This document shows, piece after piece, positions 1 to 11,928 of a DNA stretch of 64,000 bases. The notes beneath the pieces were generated by a model. That model was not told where the DNA came from. It saw nothing but the letters and a program-made list of their open reading frames with translations, and did not search any database. The translations under genes were made by a program, and so were the position numbers. Source of the stretch: Orientallactaga sibirica (Eukaryota; Chordata; Mammalia; Rodentia; Dipodidae); assembly GCA_036365145.1 (NCBI GenBank), contig JAEOAD010000024.1, positions 8,021,001 to 8,085,000 on the forward strand, given 5' to 3'. How positions within the stretch are numbered: the stretch's first letter is position 1; each line of letters starts with the position of its first letter.

Positions 1-2040
1 AAGCCCAAGAAATCTTAGAGGATTATTTTGCTGTCCTGACAGAAGCCAGGCAGAAGATGCACCTTATAACAAAGCTAAGGAATCAAAAATGGTAGGGAAA
101 TGAAGTGGAATCCCAGATTTCATCACTGAAGTGTGGGTACCTGTGCCTTACCAATAAACCATGGTACAGTTGACAATAGTGTGAGCTGGGTTTTGTTATA
201 GGTAACCAGATAGTCTACTATATCACTTTGACTTCCTGTGGACTTTTCACAGGCACCCCAATTTATAAACTGCTACAGAACTTCAGACTAACTTGCAAGG
301 GTATCCTGCCAGAGTGATTATGCAATCACTTCACAAATATAAATGTATCAAAATACTACATGTGTTCCTTCATACATAGATATTTACATTAAAATCATGT
401 GTTATATACTCAAAGGGAAAACATCTCATTATCAATGGGTTTATTTTTAATTCATATGAGATAATTTTTTCTCAAGTGTTAAAGACTTTGATCATATTAG
501 TTCTACCTTTAAAGCTTTATCCAAATTTTAAATTTCACTTTGTAAAATTAAACTTTTTATATTCCCTGAAATGACAGAATGATCTGTTCCTTTATTTATC
601 AAGAGTAGGTGAGTCACAGAAATCTAAAAAAGTTCATTTTCAATTCAAGAGAAAAGGAGTGCTTCAGAATTTGTTTGTGAGAAAAGTTCTGAAGGGGGAA
701 AAAATGTGAATGTAATGAGGCAAAAATATAGTCTTTGGATTATTCACGACTGTACTTTGCCTTATTTTGAGGAGGTCATTGAGAACTGATGGCATTCCCA
801 GGTTTACTAGAGATGCACCAGATGGCTTTTAAATTACTCTCAAGTTGAAATGTGAATTTAGTGTGAGCTTTGGCAATAGAAATTTTAAAAATTTACTTCA
901 TGCATTCATTCTTGTTTTCACTGATGCAATTCAATGAGAGTAAATATGGCCTTGTATTAAAAAGCTATCTTGTTGCAAAACTTGTCATCCTGAGTGTATT
1001 CTAGTAACATCCAATTACCAAAGAAACAAATGCTCTTGCTTATCTTGCTACAATCTAAGCATTCAGAGTATAGATGTATGCTGTAAAAATAGTCAAGCTA
1101 AATAAAAAGAAATCAAAAGTCTCCTAATATTGATTTTGACACATTTGTAACTTTATCCTATGTTAGATGATAGCTGATGCCACTGTATGACCACCTCAGA
1201 CCCACTTGTGGTAGAATAAGTGAATTGTTTATTATGCACTTGCATAATAATATTAAATATTTTCAAGGTGCCAGGTTTGCTTTAAGAATGACATAAATCA
1301 GATATCAAAGAATTCATAAAATTGTTATGTATTGTTAAGGGATCTGTAATCTCAATCTGCAAACATCCATCACTCCAGCAAGTTCCCCAGAATGCTCCTG
1401 AGATCTAACTCTTGAGCCTTCACTTTCACTCTGTGACCTCAGAGGAACTTCTGAGCCCACTGATTTGTGAAAGAATGAGAAAAATGTTTCATTTTGATAA
1501 AGGCTAAGATTTTTCAACACAGATTCTAAACTGGATTCACGTATTGGTAGATTTTAGAAAGTAAATATGTGCAATTTACCTATATAATGAATGGTTTAAC
1601 TACAACTTAAATTTATCATTCAAATGTTTTCTAATAAATAATTTAAATACATTTTTTTCTTTTAGCATAATAACAATTTCTAGAGTACTTATGTGTTTCT
1701 TTCCATTTTGAATTTGGTTTCAAATAATTTCCAATAGTGTTTCCATAGGTTGATTTTCAAAGGTCTTCAATATCTGTGGACTCTCCATCTTAACTTTCTG
1801 ACCCAATATTTTTTGGCTATCTGCAAATTCATGCCAATTGCCAAGCACATCCCTTCTCCATGGCATTTGCCCCTGTGAACTTACTGTCATTATTTCTGCC
1901 TAAAACTATCCTAATTCTTGCTTTTCTGAATGCTTAGTCATGATAGTGTCCTAAAAGTATATCTGGTTAGTATAACTTTTATTGTCTCTAAGATTCTTGT
2001 CCTTTTGTTGTTGCTGTTGTTTGTTTTTTTGTTTAAGTTT
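1..2040. other. Unique AT-rich non-coding DNA
   Basis: I recognise no gene, RNA or repeat here. Open frames are short and carry no domain-like composition. The sequence is AT-rich with scattered short A and T runs, as in a mammalian gene desert or large intron. Confidence 0.6.
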
Positions 2041-2180
2041 TTCTTTTGGTTGTTTTTATTTTTTTTATTTTATTTTTATTTTTCCTTTTTGAGGTAGGGT
2101 CTTTCCAGTCCAGGCTAATGTGGAACTCAACCTCTGCCTCCCAGGTACTGAGATTAAAGGTGTGTGCCATCATGCCACAC
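2041..2180 (-). mobile_element. B1 SINE, antisense, partly degraded
   Basis: The plus strand reads as an inverted B1: a T/A-rich tail complement (about 2041-2085), then 'gaggtagggtct', 'cctctgcctcccaggtactgagattaaagg' broken by point changes, ending at 'catgccacac'. The middle of the element is shortened, since the usual 'ggaattcactatgtagtctcagg' section is missing. It is a 7SL-derived, non-autonomous element that relies on L1 machinery. Confidence 0.8.
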
Positions 2181-2181
2181 T

Positions 2182-2495
2182 TTTTTTTCTTTTATTTTAG
2201 ATTCAGAAGATTATTCTATCTATACCCTTCATTTATATGTATCATCTATCTCTCATCTTTGCTTCTGTAGCAATTGAAACCTTCAACAATAGGGACTTGT
2301 CTTTATTAACTGAATATAAAATTGAATTTTGGCTTGCATAAGAAGCCAGATAATGTCTATATTTATTTTCTATTTGTTAATAGCTATGATTATGTTATAT
2401 TCCTAAATTGTCATAATATGAAATATAAACTACCTTGTATGGTTGTATGGTACAATGTTTATAATTAAATGCATATATTTTTCTATTGTGGTTCA
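2182..2495. other. Unique AT-rich spacer
   Basis: AT-rich sequence between two B1 copies; nothing recognisable. Confidence 0.6.
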
Positions 2496-2694
2496 TTGAA
2501 AATTTAACTTTTTTTTTTTTTTTTTTTTTTTTTTTGGTTTTTCAAGGTAGGGTCTCACTCTGGTCCAGGCTGACCTGGAATTCACTATGGAGTCTCAGGG
2601 TAGCCTTGAACTCACGGCAATCCTCCTACCTCTGCCTCCCGAGTGCTGGGATTAAAGGCGTGCGCCACCACGGCCAGCTTTGAAAATTTAACTT
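2496..2694 (-). mobile_element. B1 SINE, antisense, full length with perfect 15-bp target duplication
   Basis: Inverted full-length B1. A T tract from about 2509 (the poly-A tail complement) is followed by 'caaggtagggtctcactctg' and the body to 'gcgccaccacggccagc' near 2679. The flanking direct repeat TTGAAAATTTAACTT lies at 2496-2510 and 2680-2694 with no mismatch. The clean duplication and the near-consensus body suggest a fairly recent insertion. Confidence 0.93.
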
Positions 2695-3256
2695 TTTTAT
2701 AAGCCTAGAGTTGTATTTTTCCTTAAACCATAGACTATATCAAATTTCAAAGGCTGAAGGCCTCTTTTGTTCCAGGCATGAACATAGCATACTGTGTTAA
2801 GCACAACATATTCACTATAAGATTCACCTACTTATTAACTCATACTCAGCTGCTGAACTTGTCAATCTCTGTAACAGTAACTGCAGATGACTGGATGACA
2901 ATGGCTTATCATCTCTCAACTTCAAGTTCATTTAACTTAGTGAAACAGAGATTTAGTTCTCCATCAGAATGTGTTTGGATGCGGGAGCTGGAGTTTATCG
3001 TGCTCTTGGATTTCAATGTGATGTGTATCAACTTTACACAGTTGAGAAATTTTCAAAAAAGTACATAAAACTATCATCATTACTAGCCATAAATCCTCAT
3101 CTGCTTAATGGGCACTATATCAAAATTTCTAGCTCTGCTTGCAATCAAACCATAAATTCAGAAACTTTGGGTAAGGCCTCTGCCTAGAATCAGCCCAAAC
3201 TGAAATATGAGCATTCCCTGTATCTTCTTTGAGCTACATGAGAAGAAAGGATAATG
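2695..3256. other. Unique sequence, no gene seen
   Basis: An open frame of 96 codons starts at 2778, but it has no recognisable domain, splice context or conserved composition and overlaps a second frame. I treat it as chance. Confidence 0.6.
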
Positions 3257-3435
3257 AAAAATTATAACTGTAGCCGGATGTGGTGGTGCACACCTTTAAT
3301 CCCAGCACTTGGAAGGCAGAGGTAGGAGAATCACCAAGAGTTCGAGGCCACCCTGAGACTACACAGTGAATTCCAGGACAGCCTGAGCTAGAGTGAGACC
3401 CTACCTCGACCCCCCAAAAAAAAAAATTATAACTG
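3257..3435 (+). mobile_element. B1 SINE with 14-bp target duplication
   Basis: Starts at about 3271 as 'gccggatgtggtggtgcac', with the pol III promoter region near the left end, and runs through 'cagcctgagctagagtgagaccc' to an A-rich tail. Direct repeat AAAAATTATAACTG lies at 3257-3270 and 3422-3435. Confidence 0.92.
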
Positions 3436-3998
3436 AATAAACTATGTCTTACTTGGTGTAGAGAATTTATTGTAATCTGATATGCCTTTGAAAATGTGGT
3501 GTTGAAAATGACATTCAAATACAAGATAGTCAACTTTTAGATTCATTAGAAAGTTGGATGATGTGGATGCTTAATTTATTCCAGGAATCTAAATTAACTA
3601 AAATCTTATTAAAATTTCTGTAGCAATTAATTTCCCTCAAATTTTTTAAAGCATATAATATTAAATTTTGAAATGTACTGAAAATATTATATTAAATAGT
3701 TGTTTTTTCATTGTCAATAATGTTTCAAGTGTTCAAAAACTTAAAAAACAGGTAAAAGTGTGAGGTGAGTAAAAAGAAATCTAAAAGACATAAATGCATT
3801 GTGATTCCATTATATCAAAGCATATATAGTAGACAGGCATATACCATTAACATCAGATAGGCTATGCAATATGTAGGCATATACCATAAACATAATACAT
3901 GAAAGACATGGCCCTGGGGAAAAAATGAGAGAGTAACTCAGATGAAGCTATTAATAGAAGTTACCTGTTCAAGTGGCATTATAGAAGAAAAAGATTTT

Positions 3999-4000
<2 letters not shown>
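3436..4000. other. Unique AT-rich sequence
   Basis: Contains two similar short stretches, 'aggcatataccattaacat' near 3836 and 'aggcatataccataaacat' near 3876. They are a local imperfect duplication of about 40 bp. No gene or transposon is recognised. Confidence 0.55.

Positions 4001-4030
<30 letters not shown>
4001..4030. repeat. Poly(T) tract, 30 bp
   Basis: Uninterrupted T30. No SINE body adjoins it on either side, so it may be a remnant tail or independent slippage. Confidence 0.9.
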
Positions 4031-4034
<4 letters not shown>

Positions 4035-4642
4035 AAATGAATTTAAATGTATACATTTAATGATTCTTTTGATTTTAAAAGTAATTTTAAATGGTTCTAA
4101 ATATATTATAGTTATTTCCATTATAAGCATGCAAAGTGTGTTTTATAATATCTATAGTTTGTACCTCTTCAAAATAACGTGAAAAAAATCTTTTAATACT
4201 TCCGATAGATGGTAATATTGTGCAATACCCACATGAAATGTCTACAAAGCTCAGCTCACTGCCTGCTTACAAACACCCAGAGGACCCTAGTGTGATCAGT
4301 GGCATCATTACATTACTGCTTAATAGCACATGCTGTTCATACATTAATTGTTTTATTGACTATTTTAAAAGTTTATGACCTCATCTGCATTCCAATTTGA
4401 CCTTCTTTTGCACTTTTCCAGTGCATCACCACATTCAAGAACCTAGATAATGTGTATTATACCAATAAATTTACAAAATGAAAAAACAGAGTTGGCTAAA
4501 AAGCACCTCATTATATTTTAATCAACTAAGTCACTGTGAGGCAGGATTTATATAATACAAAATTGCATAATCACAAAACTGTGATGTTATAACTTTGCGA
4601 TGGAAAAGATGCTTCTCATTTTTTTATTTTTTTTCCTATCAT
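4031..4642. other. Unique AT-rich sequence
   Basis: No recognisable gene or transposon. Confidence 0.55.
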
Positions 4643-4645
4643 TAT

Positions 4646-4677
<32 letters not shown>

Positions 4678-4700
4678 TATTTATTTATTTATTTATTTTT
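4643..4700. repeat. (CTTT)n/(TTTA)n microsatellite
   Basis: About nine CTTT units followed by TTTA units, at the 3' tail of the minus-strand L1. Confidence 0.9.
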
Positions 4701-6096
4701 TATTGACAACTTCTATACTTACATACAAAAAAACATATTTCCCTCCCCTCCCCCCAATCCCCTTCAGAACTCTATTCTCCATCACATCCCCTCCCTCTCT
4801 CCATTAGTCTCTCTTTTAATTTGATATCATCATCTTTTTCTTCTATTATGAGGGTCTTGCGAAGGTATTGCTAGGCACTACAAGGTCATGAATATCGAGG
4901 CCAATTTCTGTCTGGACAGTTGCATTGTAAGGAGTCATACCCTTCCTTTGGCTCTTACATTCTTCCCACCCCCTCTTCCACAATGGACCCTGAGCCTTGG
5001 AGGATGTCACATAGATGTTTCAGTGCTGGACACTCTTCAATCCCTTCTTCTCAGCACTATGTTGCCTTTTGGGTCATCCCAGTGGTCATTGCCATATGAA
5101 AAGAGAAACTTTTCTAACCAAAAGTGAGAGTAGCATTAATATGTGAATATGAACATTAAGTGTAGTACTTTCAGAGCAGCCTGGTAGGAATAATATATAC
5201 ATTTAGCCAGACAAGAGCAGGCTTTATATCCCCTGCCATAGACTTTTGCTTAGTTTTTTTCAGTACCAGGCATGTATTCTCTCCCCTTCAGTCCAATTAG
5301 GGAGCAGTTGGTTTCCCCAAGAGCAGACATGCCACTATTGCACCCGTTCAGTCATTGGGCCTGGTCACTGCTGATGACTTCTGTCTCCCATGCGGCTGCA
5401 TGCAGTGCAGCTTTTCCCAGCTTTCAGTTGGCTGGTCTACCCGGAGAAGGTTTTTTGCTCAGCACCAGCTTGATTTCTCAGTGACCTTGCCTCTCAGCCA
5501 AGAGATATTTTCAGCAAGAGGGTCTTACCATGTATTTCTCAAGGGAAAACAAGGGTCTTGGCAATAGCCTTTAATGTTTTAGAGGCTACCGGGACCTCCT
5601 TGGCCAACAACTCACTGGAAGGTAACCCATTCCAGGCACTGCAAATTTTCTAGTAACAGTCTATAGAATCTGGATGTGCCATTATTCAAAAAAGTAGGGT
5701 TACATAAGTCTTATTCAGACTATCTTGAATTTTGATTGACCCTCCCCCTGCCCTTCTTTTATGCATTCTCTTCCCATGGCCTCACTTAGGCCTTTCCCCT
5801 CCCTGTAATCTTTTCTACTACTTACATATATACAATACCATCCACTTAAGTCTTTCCCCCTCTCCTCTCTCTCCCTTATAGGTACCAATTTTTGGTTCTA
5901 GTTCACACACAAGTCTATACATTTGTAGCTAGGATCCACATATGAGAGAGAAGATGTGACGTTTGGCTTTCTGAGCCTGGATTACCTCACTTAATATAAT
6001 CCTTTCCAGATCCATCCATTTCCCTGCAAATTTCATAATTTCATTTCTCTTTACCGCTGAATAGAACTCCATTGTGTAAATGTACCACATCTTTGT
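4643..6096 (-). mobile_element. L1 (LINE-1) 3' fragment, minus strand
   Basis: On the minus strand this is a 5'-truncated L1. The tail, seen on the plus strand as (CTTT)n and (TTTA)n at 4645-4700, is preceded by a long G-rich 3' UTR (about 4700-5870). At about 5880-6096 lies the end of the reverse-transcriptase ORF: reading minus, it has the typical L1 run describing 'caatggagttctattcagc', 'gaaatggatggatctgg', 'tctctctcatatgtgg'. The ORF2 piece has stops and is not functional. The microsatellite grew from the L1 tail. Short frames in this interval are chance frames in the 3' UTR. Confidence 0.85.
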
Positions 6097-6782
6097 TTTA
6101 AATAACAATTACCTGAAGAAATGGCTGTACAATAGTCTCATGGTTTAGAGTGAAGGAAGTGGCTCTAAAATTTAACTTGAAATACATACTTTATTTGGAA
6201 ATTATGAGTGAAATTAAGAGTGTTCACCATTGCATCATAAATACATTTGAAAATATTTTTCAAATAAGAATTTTATTTTTAACCTGTGAGGTAGATGATA
6301 AGAAATGGAAATCGATGGGAAAATGTATGTAGGTTCATTGAAATCTTGGACATTTGGTTCTTTGCAAGATGAAAATTAAATTCTGAGTCTTTTAAGATAA
6401 GCATAGGACATATAGTCTGATGTCTTCACAATAAAAAATCACAAATAGTAGGATTTTTCATTTGCCATGTCCAATATCCCCTCAAAATTCTAAGAAAAAT
6501 AATTGAAAAATAGCTCCTTACACAAAATATCTGTACCAGGTTTCATTTGGAAAGTTTGTGAGTTTTATTTTCAAAAAGAAGTTCAATACTCTATTACATT
6601 TCATGATAAAAAGGAGGGTGGGACTTTGAACCATTTATTAAGGTCTTTAATAGGAAGAGTACTGCATGAATTTGAAGGATACACCATTCAATGAATGGCT
6701 AAACATCATTAAAATGTGGAACATGTGGATCACTTCCCCTGTGGAACATAAATGAAGGAACTGATCAAAAATACAAAGGAAA
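6097..6782. other. Unique AT-rich sequence
   Basis: No recognisable gene or repeat; open frames here are short and unsupported. Confidence 0.55.
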
Positions 6783-6990
6783 GGCTGGAGAGATGGCTCC
6801 GTGTTTCTGGTGCTGGCCTGCAAAGCCTAATGACGGTGTCCAATTCCCATATACAGCTGGATGCACTAAGTGGCATATGCATCTGGGGTTCATTTGCAGC
6901 AGCTGGAGGCTTTGGTGGATGTGATCACTTTCTCTCTCTCTTGTTCTCTCTCTTTCTCTGTCAATCTCTATTTGCAAATAAATAAATAGA
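6783..6990 (+). mobile_element. DIP-like tRNA-derived SINE
   Basis: Head 'ggctggagagatggctc' (B2-superfamily tRNA-like part), body 'ggatgcactaagtggcatatgc', 'ggttcatttgcagcagctgg', CT-rich section, and tail 'aaataaataaata'. It differs from other copies in the window at many sites and so is old. Confidence 0.9.
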
Positions 6991-7119
6991 GCTTTTAGAA
7001 ATGAATACAAATTAAAAAATGACTAAAGGATTAATGAAAAATAAAATTGCAGAGCAGGGGAGATGGGAAACATAGTGACAGCGTGCCTCAAGAAGGGGAA
7101 CCTGGGTTAAAATTCTAAA

Positions 7120-7317
7120 GGGCTGGAGAGGTGGCTTATCAGTTAAAATAATATATATGCAAAGCCAAAGGACTCAGGATCAATTCCCTAGGACTTACAT
7201 AAAGCTAGATGCATAAGGTGGTGCATGCATCTGGAGTTTGCTGCCACTAGAGTCTCTAGTGCATCCATTCTCCCTCTTCCTCTCTCTCTCTCTCTTTTCC
7301 AAATAAATAAATAAAAA
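7120..7317 (+). mobile_element. DIP-like SINE, diverged
   Basis: 'gggctggagaggtggcttatcag' head, 'gatgcataaggtggtgcatgc' core with a short deletion before 'cactagagtctctag', CT tract and (AAATA)n tail. An AT insertion lies in the tRNA-like part near 7150. Confidence 0.88.
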
Positions 7318-7639
7318 CAAAATATTTTTAAAACTCTACTTAAAACAATGCATGTTGCCTGTAATCTATCACTGGGTAGGAGAGATTGGGTTTCCCCCAG
7401 GACTCACTGGGTACTGGAGATGAAGTATCCCTTAGACTCACTGGCTAGCTAGTCTTGCAGAATCAGTGGACTCTGGGTTCAGAGGTCTCCAATGTTGAAC
7501 TCTGGCCTCTATATGCATGCACATATGTTCATATACACCTGTACCCAAATACACTCTTGTGCAGCAGGCTCCTCCAAATTGAAATATTCTCTCCAGAAGA
7601 GAGGAAGGAGGCCTTCCCCAAGCTTATAGAAATTAACTC
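7318..7639. other. Unassigned sequence, perhaps the 5' part of the next element
   Basis: Contains two 'gactcactgg' phrases (about 7402 and 7436) in GT-rich text. It could be upstream L1 3' UTR sequence; I cannot decide. Confidence 0.3.
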
Positions 7640-8535
7640 ATTACTTCCTGATGTGGGGGCCAGGAAATAAGTTCCAGAGACCCAGAAAGGAAGTTCTAGA
7701 GACTCAGGACGTCAGCAAGACCATAAAAGGATTACAAGACACCACCCTAATGCTGTATAAAGACAAAATAAGTGCTTGGAAAGGAAACGTTCCAAGGTCC
7801 ACCGATACAAGAAAAGAGAGCCAACACTTAGCACAGACCCCACTCCATTACATCTGCCAAGGCCCGCAAGACATTAAAGAGGAAGTGGAGATGCAAACTG
7901 AGTGCTGCTCCCACTGCTACCCTGAAAACAACCTCCAGGGAGATAGTAATAGGCACTGACAATTAAAATTGTCTCAAAGCAGAAATTTAGAGCTCACAGA
8001 GAGCTTACCACTAATGTAGTCTTATAACATACCTGTCAAGGCTTAGGGCACCTTGTGGAAGAGGTAGCAGGAAGATTGTTAAGAGCCACAGGGTGGGAAG
8101 TGGTATCCTATGGCATTCCCCACTTCCCCACAGAGACTAACTGATGCATTCATGACCCAATAAGGAAAACTAATAACCCCACTGAGGAGAGCCCTCAGTG
8201 GCTTGGAGGAGGGGACAGAATATGTGATCATAACCTGAGGGAATGTGACCAACATCCCAACAGGTTCATGCAATCCAGTAAAAAATAATAGAGGGACTAT
8301 TGTGAGTGAGGAAGGGGTCAGAGAGAGAGAGTAGGGAGTGGGGAAAAGACAAGGGAAGTGAGGTCATTATGATAAAAATACATTTTGTACTTACATAAAA
8401 ATTCTCAATAAATAGAAGTTGAACACTCTGGAAAGAAGGAATCAGGGGAGGGTGCATATTAGAGTGAAAAAGTATTGTGGTGGGAGGGACTATGAACTAT
8501 TGTCTACATGGATTGATGGATGTTACCAATAAAAA
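7640..8535 (+). mobile_element. Probable L1 3' UTR (5'-truncated), plus strand
   Basis: A purine-rich, ORF-poor block ending in 'aattctcaataaatag', then 'aataaaaagatttttttaaa'. The phrase at 8054-8090 ('tgtggaagaggtag', then 'gaagattgttaagagcca') closely matches the minus strand of the clear L1 3' UTR at about 4950-4981 ('tggaagagggggtgggaaga', then 'atgtaagagcc'). This ties it to L1 3' ends. A 102-codon frame starting at 7651 lies inside it and is most likely chance. It could instead be another non-LTR or ERV remnant. Confidence 0.5.
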
Positions 8536-9146
8536 GATTTTTTTAAAGCCACATAACTCTTTCATGTATATCACTTATTAAGATAACTGGAAGTTATTTC
8601 TACATCTCTCCCAGCAAAATCCCAAATGATTTTATGAAATCAGACAGTCATATTGCTATTAGGGCTAGACAATTTCCTTAATAAAGAGATCACATCCATT
8701 AAATAGACTACAACTTAATTTCATTTCTTCAATGGTTTGCTTCCCATGATCTTACAAATACATTTATTTGAGAAACAGAATACAATTTATTCCTCAACTA
8801 ATTTTATCAAGTAATGAATGCCACTTTCTGATTTTAGAAATAGCACTTTATGAAATTACTCCATGCCCCTAAGACTTTTTTTTACTCAACCTCAAAAAAA
8901 AAAAAAAAAAAAACTTTCATTTCAGCCTCAGCTTTAAATCAATTTATTCATGAATAATGAACTAACATTCCTGTGTACTTGTGAATTATTTTAGATCTCT
9001 AAATTATTGTTAAAATTTACATCCTCACTTCATGTGACAGAGTGTCTAATTGACTATGCACTTGGTATAGCAGCTATGTCCTTAGACTCTCACAGAATAT
9101 TTAAAAAAAAAAAAAAAATAATAAAGCATTAGCACAAAGGGGACAT
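8536..9146. other. Unique AT-rich sequence with A-runs
   Basis: Holds poly-A runs at about 8894-8912 and 9102-9117 without a SINE body beside them. No gene seen. Confidence 0.55.
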
Positions 9147-9412
9147 AAAAAACTGACATAGGGCCTGGAGAGATAGCTTAGCGGTTAGGGCACTTGCCTG
9201 TGAAGCCAAAGGACCTCAGTTTGATTCCCCAGGACCCACGTTAGCTAGATGCACAAGGGGGCACATGCATCTGGAGTTCGTTTGCAGTGGCTGGAAGCCC
9301 TGGCATGCCCATTCTGTCCCTCCCTCCCTTTCTCTATCTCTCTCTCCCTCTCTTGCTCTCTTTCCCTCTCTCAAATAAATTAATAAAAGTAAAATATTAA
9401 AAAAAACTGACA
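9147..9412 (+). mobile_element. DIP-like SINE with 12-bp target duplication
   Basis: Near-consensus copy: 'gcctggagagatagcttagcggtta' carries the A-box region and 'agtttgattccc' the B-box region of a pol III promoter. Then come 'gatgcacaagggggcacatgc', the CT-rich part, and an (AAATA)n/A tail. Direct repeat AAAAAACTGACA at 9147-9158 and 9401-9412. Confidence 0.95.
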
Positions 9413-9698
9413 ATCTTTATCTGCATTTGAGAACAATTCAAAATTACTGTTTTTTTCAGGAATGTAGAACATTTTCTCAGAAGAAACAAATAAAGCACTC
9501 AGGAATAACATGTTTCAAAGACTGATAATATGTAAATATTTCAGGCTTTATCATTAGAATACATATATCAATGATTTTCATCTCTAAAATATATTCATTA
9601 TGGCAGAAAATGTATCACTGGATTCTTCCTTTCTCTCCCATTTTCTGTTGTTTTTTTCCAAAAGTTTATTTTAATCTATTTTATATTTATTTATTTTG
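9413..9698. other. Unique AT-rich sequence
   Basis: Nothing recognised. Confidence 0.5.
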
Positions 9699-10083
9699 GT
9701 GTGTGTGTATATGTATGTGTGTGTGCATGTTTGCTTGTGTATGTATATATATGGACATGTTCATGTGTGTAAATGTGGGCACACACATTGCATAGCATGT
9801 CAGTGAAGGTCAGAGGACAACCTTCTGGGTTTGATCTTGCCTTCTTTCTCATATGAGATAGAGTCTCTAATTCTACACTGGTCATTCAATTTTCTAGGCT
9901 GAGTGGTCCATGAGCTTCTGAGAAATTCTCCTGTATATTCCTTCCTTCTCCTCATAGATGTGTTGGGATTATAGAAGCCAGTTACAGCTCTGTCTTTTAT
10001 GGAATTCTGTGGATCCCAACTCAGGTATTCACAATTGCAAGGCATGTGCCCTTTCCACTGTATGATGAGTCATCTTCTCTGCC
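9699..10083 (-). mobile_element. B4-like composite SINE, antisense, with GT-rich tail
   Basis: The GT-rich stretch (9699-9770) is the tail complement. It is followed by 'aggtcagaggacaacct', an inverted B1-like section ('gagatagagtctc', 'gtgttgggattatag'), and an inverted tRNA-like head ending 'gatgagtcatcttctctgcc'. This order (tRNA head + B1 + GT/CA tail) is that of B4 SINEs of rodents. Very diverged, so ancient. Confidence 0.7.
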
Positions 10084-10388
10084 TTAAAATTTTTAATTCT
10101 TTACCAAGTTTGGATAACAAAATGACTCTGCTATTTTATAGGATGAACTGCAAGATATTTAAAATAATAATTTCATGTGTTTCTCGATATTGGCAGGTAA
10201 AATTAAACTAAGTTAAATAACTCAAAACATTTTAAACAACCATAAGCAATGGCTGGGGATACTGCTCTCTGGTTAAAGGCACTTGCAATTATAAACAACT
10301 AACTCCCAAGAATTAGTTAAGCCTGAGTGGTGAAAAGTCAAGAAATTGTATTTGTGGCTTGCTCTATGATCATTTGAGAACTTCCAGC
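10084..10388. other. Unassigned sequence with a tRNA-SINE-like scrap
   Basis: 'ggctggggatactgctctctgg' at about 10251 followed by 'aaaggcacttgc' resembles the head of an old ID/B2-type SINE; the rest is unrecognised. Confidence 0.35.
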
Positions 10389-10855
10389 TGTGGGTTATTT
10401 ATTTATTTATTTTTTTTTTTCTTGGCTGGGCATGGGCTGGCTCCACCCAGGCTCAGGCCCAGCTGGGAGGGTCCCCTAGCACTTACTCTCTGCATGGGTT
10501 CTTTATCACCTCCAGTTCCCCACATGGCAGGAGCTCCTTGAACTTTTTGTTTTTTTGTTTCAATGCTTTGTTTAGCAGATCTGTATCTGGTCACATGGAC
10601 TCCTGGGCTACACATGGCCCACCTGGGCTTTTGGGCTCCATGTGGTGTACTTCTCTTCTCCATACTTTATCTCCCTTTACCTCCCAGCCATCCCCTTTCT
10701 GCATAACTTTGTAAAATCTGAATAAAATGTGGCCTTTTAAAAATCATTCTCTTAAAATGGAATTGTGAATTCCTTGGTGAGTTTGCAGATGTGAACTTAG
10801 GGCTTGGGGTTCCAGGAAGCGCCCCATGATCCCAGTTTCTCCATTACATAATGAA
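10389..10855 (+). mobile_element. Possible solo LTR, family not recognised
   Basis: GC-richer than its surroundings, with a C/G-rich left part, an AATAAA at about 10721-10726, and a right part ending near 'cagtttctccattaca'. This is LTR-like in layout only. I found no target duplication and no partner LTR, so the call is weak. Confidence 0.25.
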
Positions 10856-11229
10856 GGTTCCAGTGAGCCATCTTGAGAATCATTTGAGTAAAAATAGCTA
10901 CATTTTTATTCAGTTTGCCCACTTCACTTCTATGAGCCGCCGGTACACTCCCGCTGCTGCTCCCGTCATTTCCACTCCAGATCCTTTATACTTCAGCAGT
11001 TTCTGGGAGTAAACAAACTGTCCCCAAATTTTATTCATTTCTTGTAGCTTCCCACTGAGGAAATAGAAACTGAAAAGAAATCAGATTTATGGTTTGCATT
11101 TTGCTGTCTCTCTCTCTTGACTAACTCTGCCATGATCTATGACTACACAAATAATTCCAGGCCTACTCCTGACTCACCTTTCCTTCTCTCAAATTTAAGT
11201 TTAAAACATGTCTTCCTTTTCTCTGAAAT
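10856..11229. other. Unique sequence
   Basis: Contains a short CpG-bearing patch (about 10937-10972: 'gagccgccggtacactcccg', then 'ctgctgctcccgtcatttcc') that is unusual in this window. No gene recognised. Confidence 0.4.
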
Positions 11230-11264
11230 ACTAAGATGTACGTTTTAGCACGTACTAATGAACA

Positions 11265-11370
11265 CCTGGTTAATTCAACATGGTGTCTACCATGTATCTT
11301 TTCCCTAATCAAAGATGGTGCAGACCATGTGGCCTTTCCTTCATTAAAAATGGTGTCTGCCCTATGGTCT
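11265..11370. repeat. Three copies of a 35-bp tandem repeat
   Basis: Cores 'atggtgtctaccat' (11280-11293), 'atggtgcagaccat' (11315-11328) and 'atggtgtctgcc' (from 11350) are exactly 35 bp apart. Each is preceded by an A/T-rich 'taattcaac / taatcaaag / cattaaaaa' and followed by 'ttttccc/ttcctt'. The first two cores are imperfect inverted repeats (ATGGT...ACCAT). Tandem units of this size are common in LTR U3 regions, but no LTR is established here. Confidence 0.75.
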
Positions 11371-11928
11371 ACCTGGATGGAAAGAGATTCTCCGTCTATA
11401 CTCTTTTAATAATCTCTATAACCAATTTGAGAGGATTTATACGTGATTACTCCACTCCAATGAGAGGGTGAAGCCACCAAGCCAGTTTCCAACTTGAAGT
11501 TTCCACGGTACTGGCAAACAGCAAGGCATCAGGGTTTGCTATGTTCCTGGTTTAAGGTGACACTCCTGACACATGACAACTGGTCTTAATAGTCATCATT
11601 GCTATTTTATTCCTAGACTATCCTATATTAAGGATGGTTTTGGTGCCATAGAACACAAAGGCCAAAAACATTGAGGAGACAAAAATAAATAAATAAATGG
11701 ATTTCTCTTTTTCTCTTTTCCCTTTATACATTTTTCCCTTTAAATTGAGGTCTTAATATGTGTTTCACATAAAGTTGATGAAAAGAAATTGTAAATTGGC
11801 TGTCATAGGATTAATAAGAAGGAATTATTTCAATGGTACTTAGATTTAAGGGGAATAGCAAGCGTTATATAGCTAGAAGGTACTAATGGCATTCTCCAGG
11901 CAGGCTCAGCTACCTGCCATGGTTTCTA
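11371..11928. other. Unassigned sequence, possibly LTR-derived near its left end
   Basis: No recognisable gene. An (AAAT)n run lies at about 11683-11698. Confidence 0.4.

Noticed and set aside
2778..3068. 96-codon frame in unique sequence
   Set aside because: No domain, no splice context, overlaps another frame; expected by chance in this length of DNA.
7651..7959. 102-codon frame with a hydrophilic product
   Set aside because: Sits within a probable L1 3' UTR; no known domain.
9247..9270. CTCF-like word in the shorter SINE subtype ('gcacaagggggcac')
   Set aside because: Lacks the leading CC and the CpG of the core; much weaker than the two copies of the longer subtype.
11265..11370. Possible CRISPR-like array
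   Set aside because: Only three units, no spacer/repeat partition, and a mammalian context; it is a simple tandem triplication.
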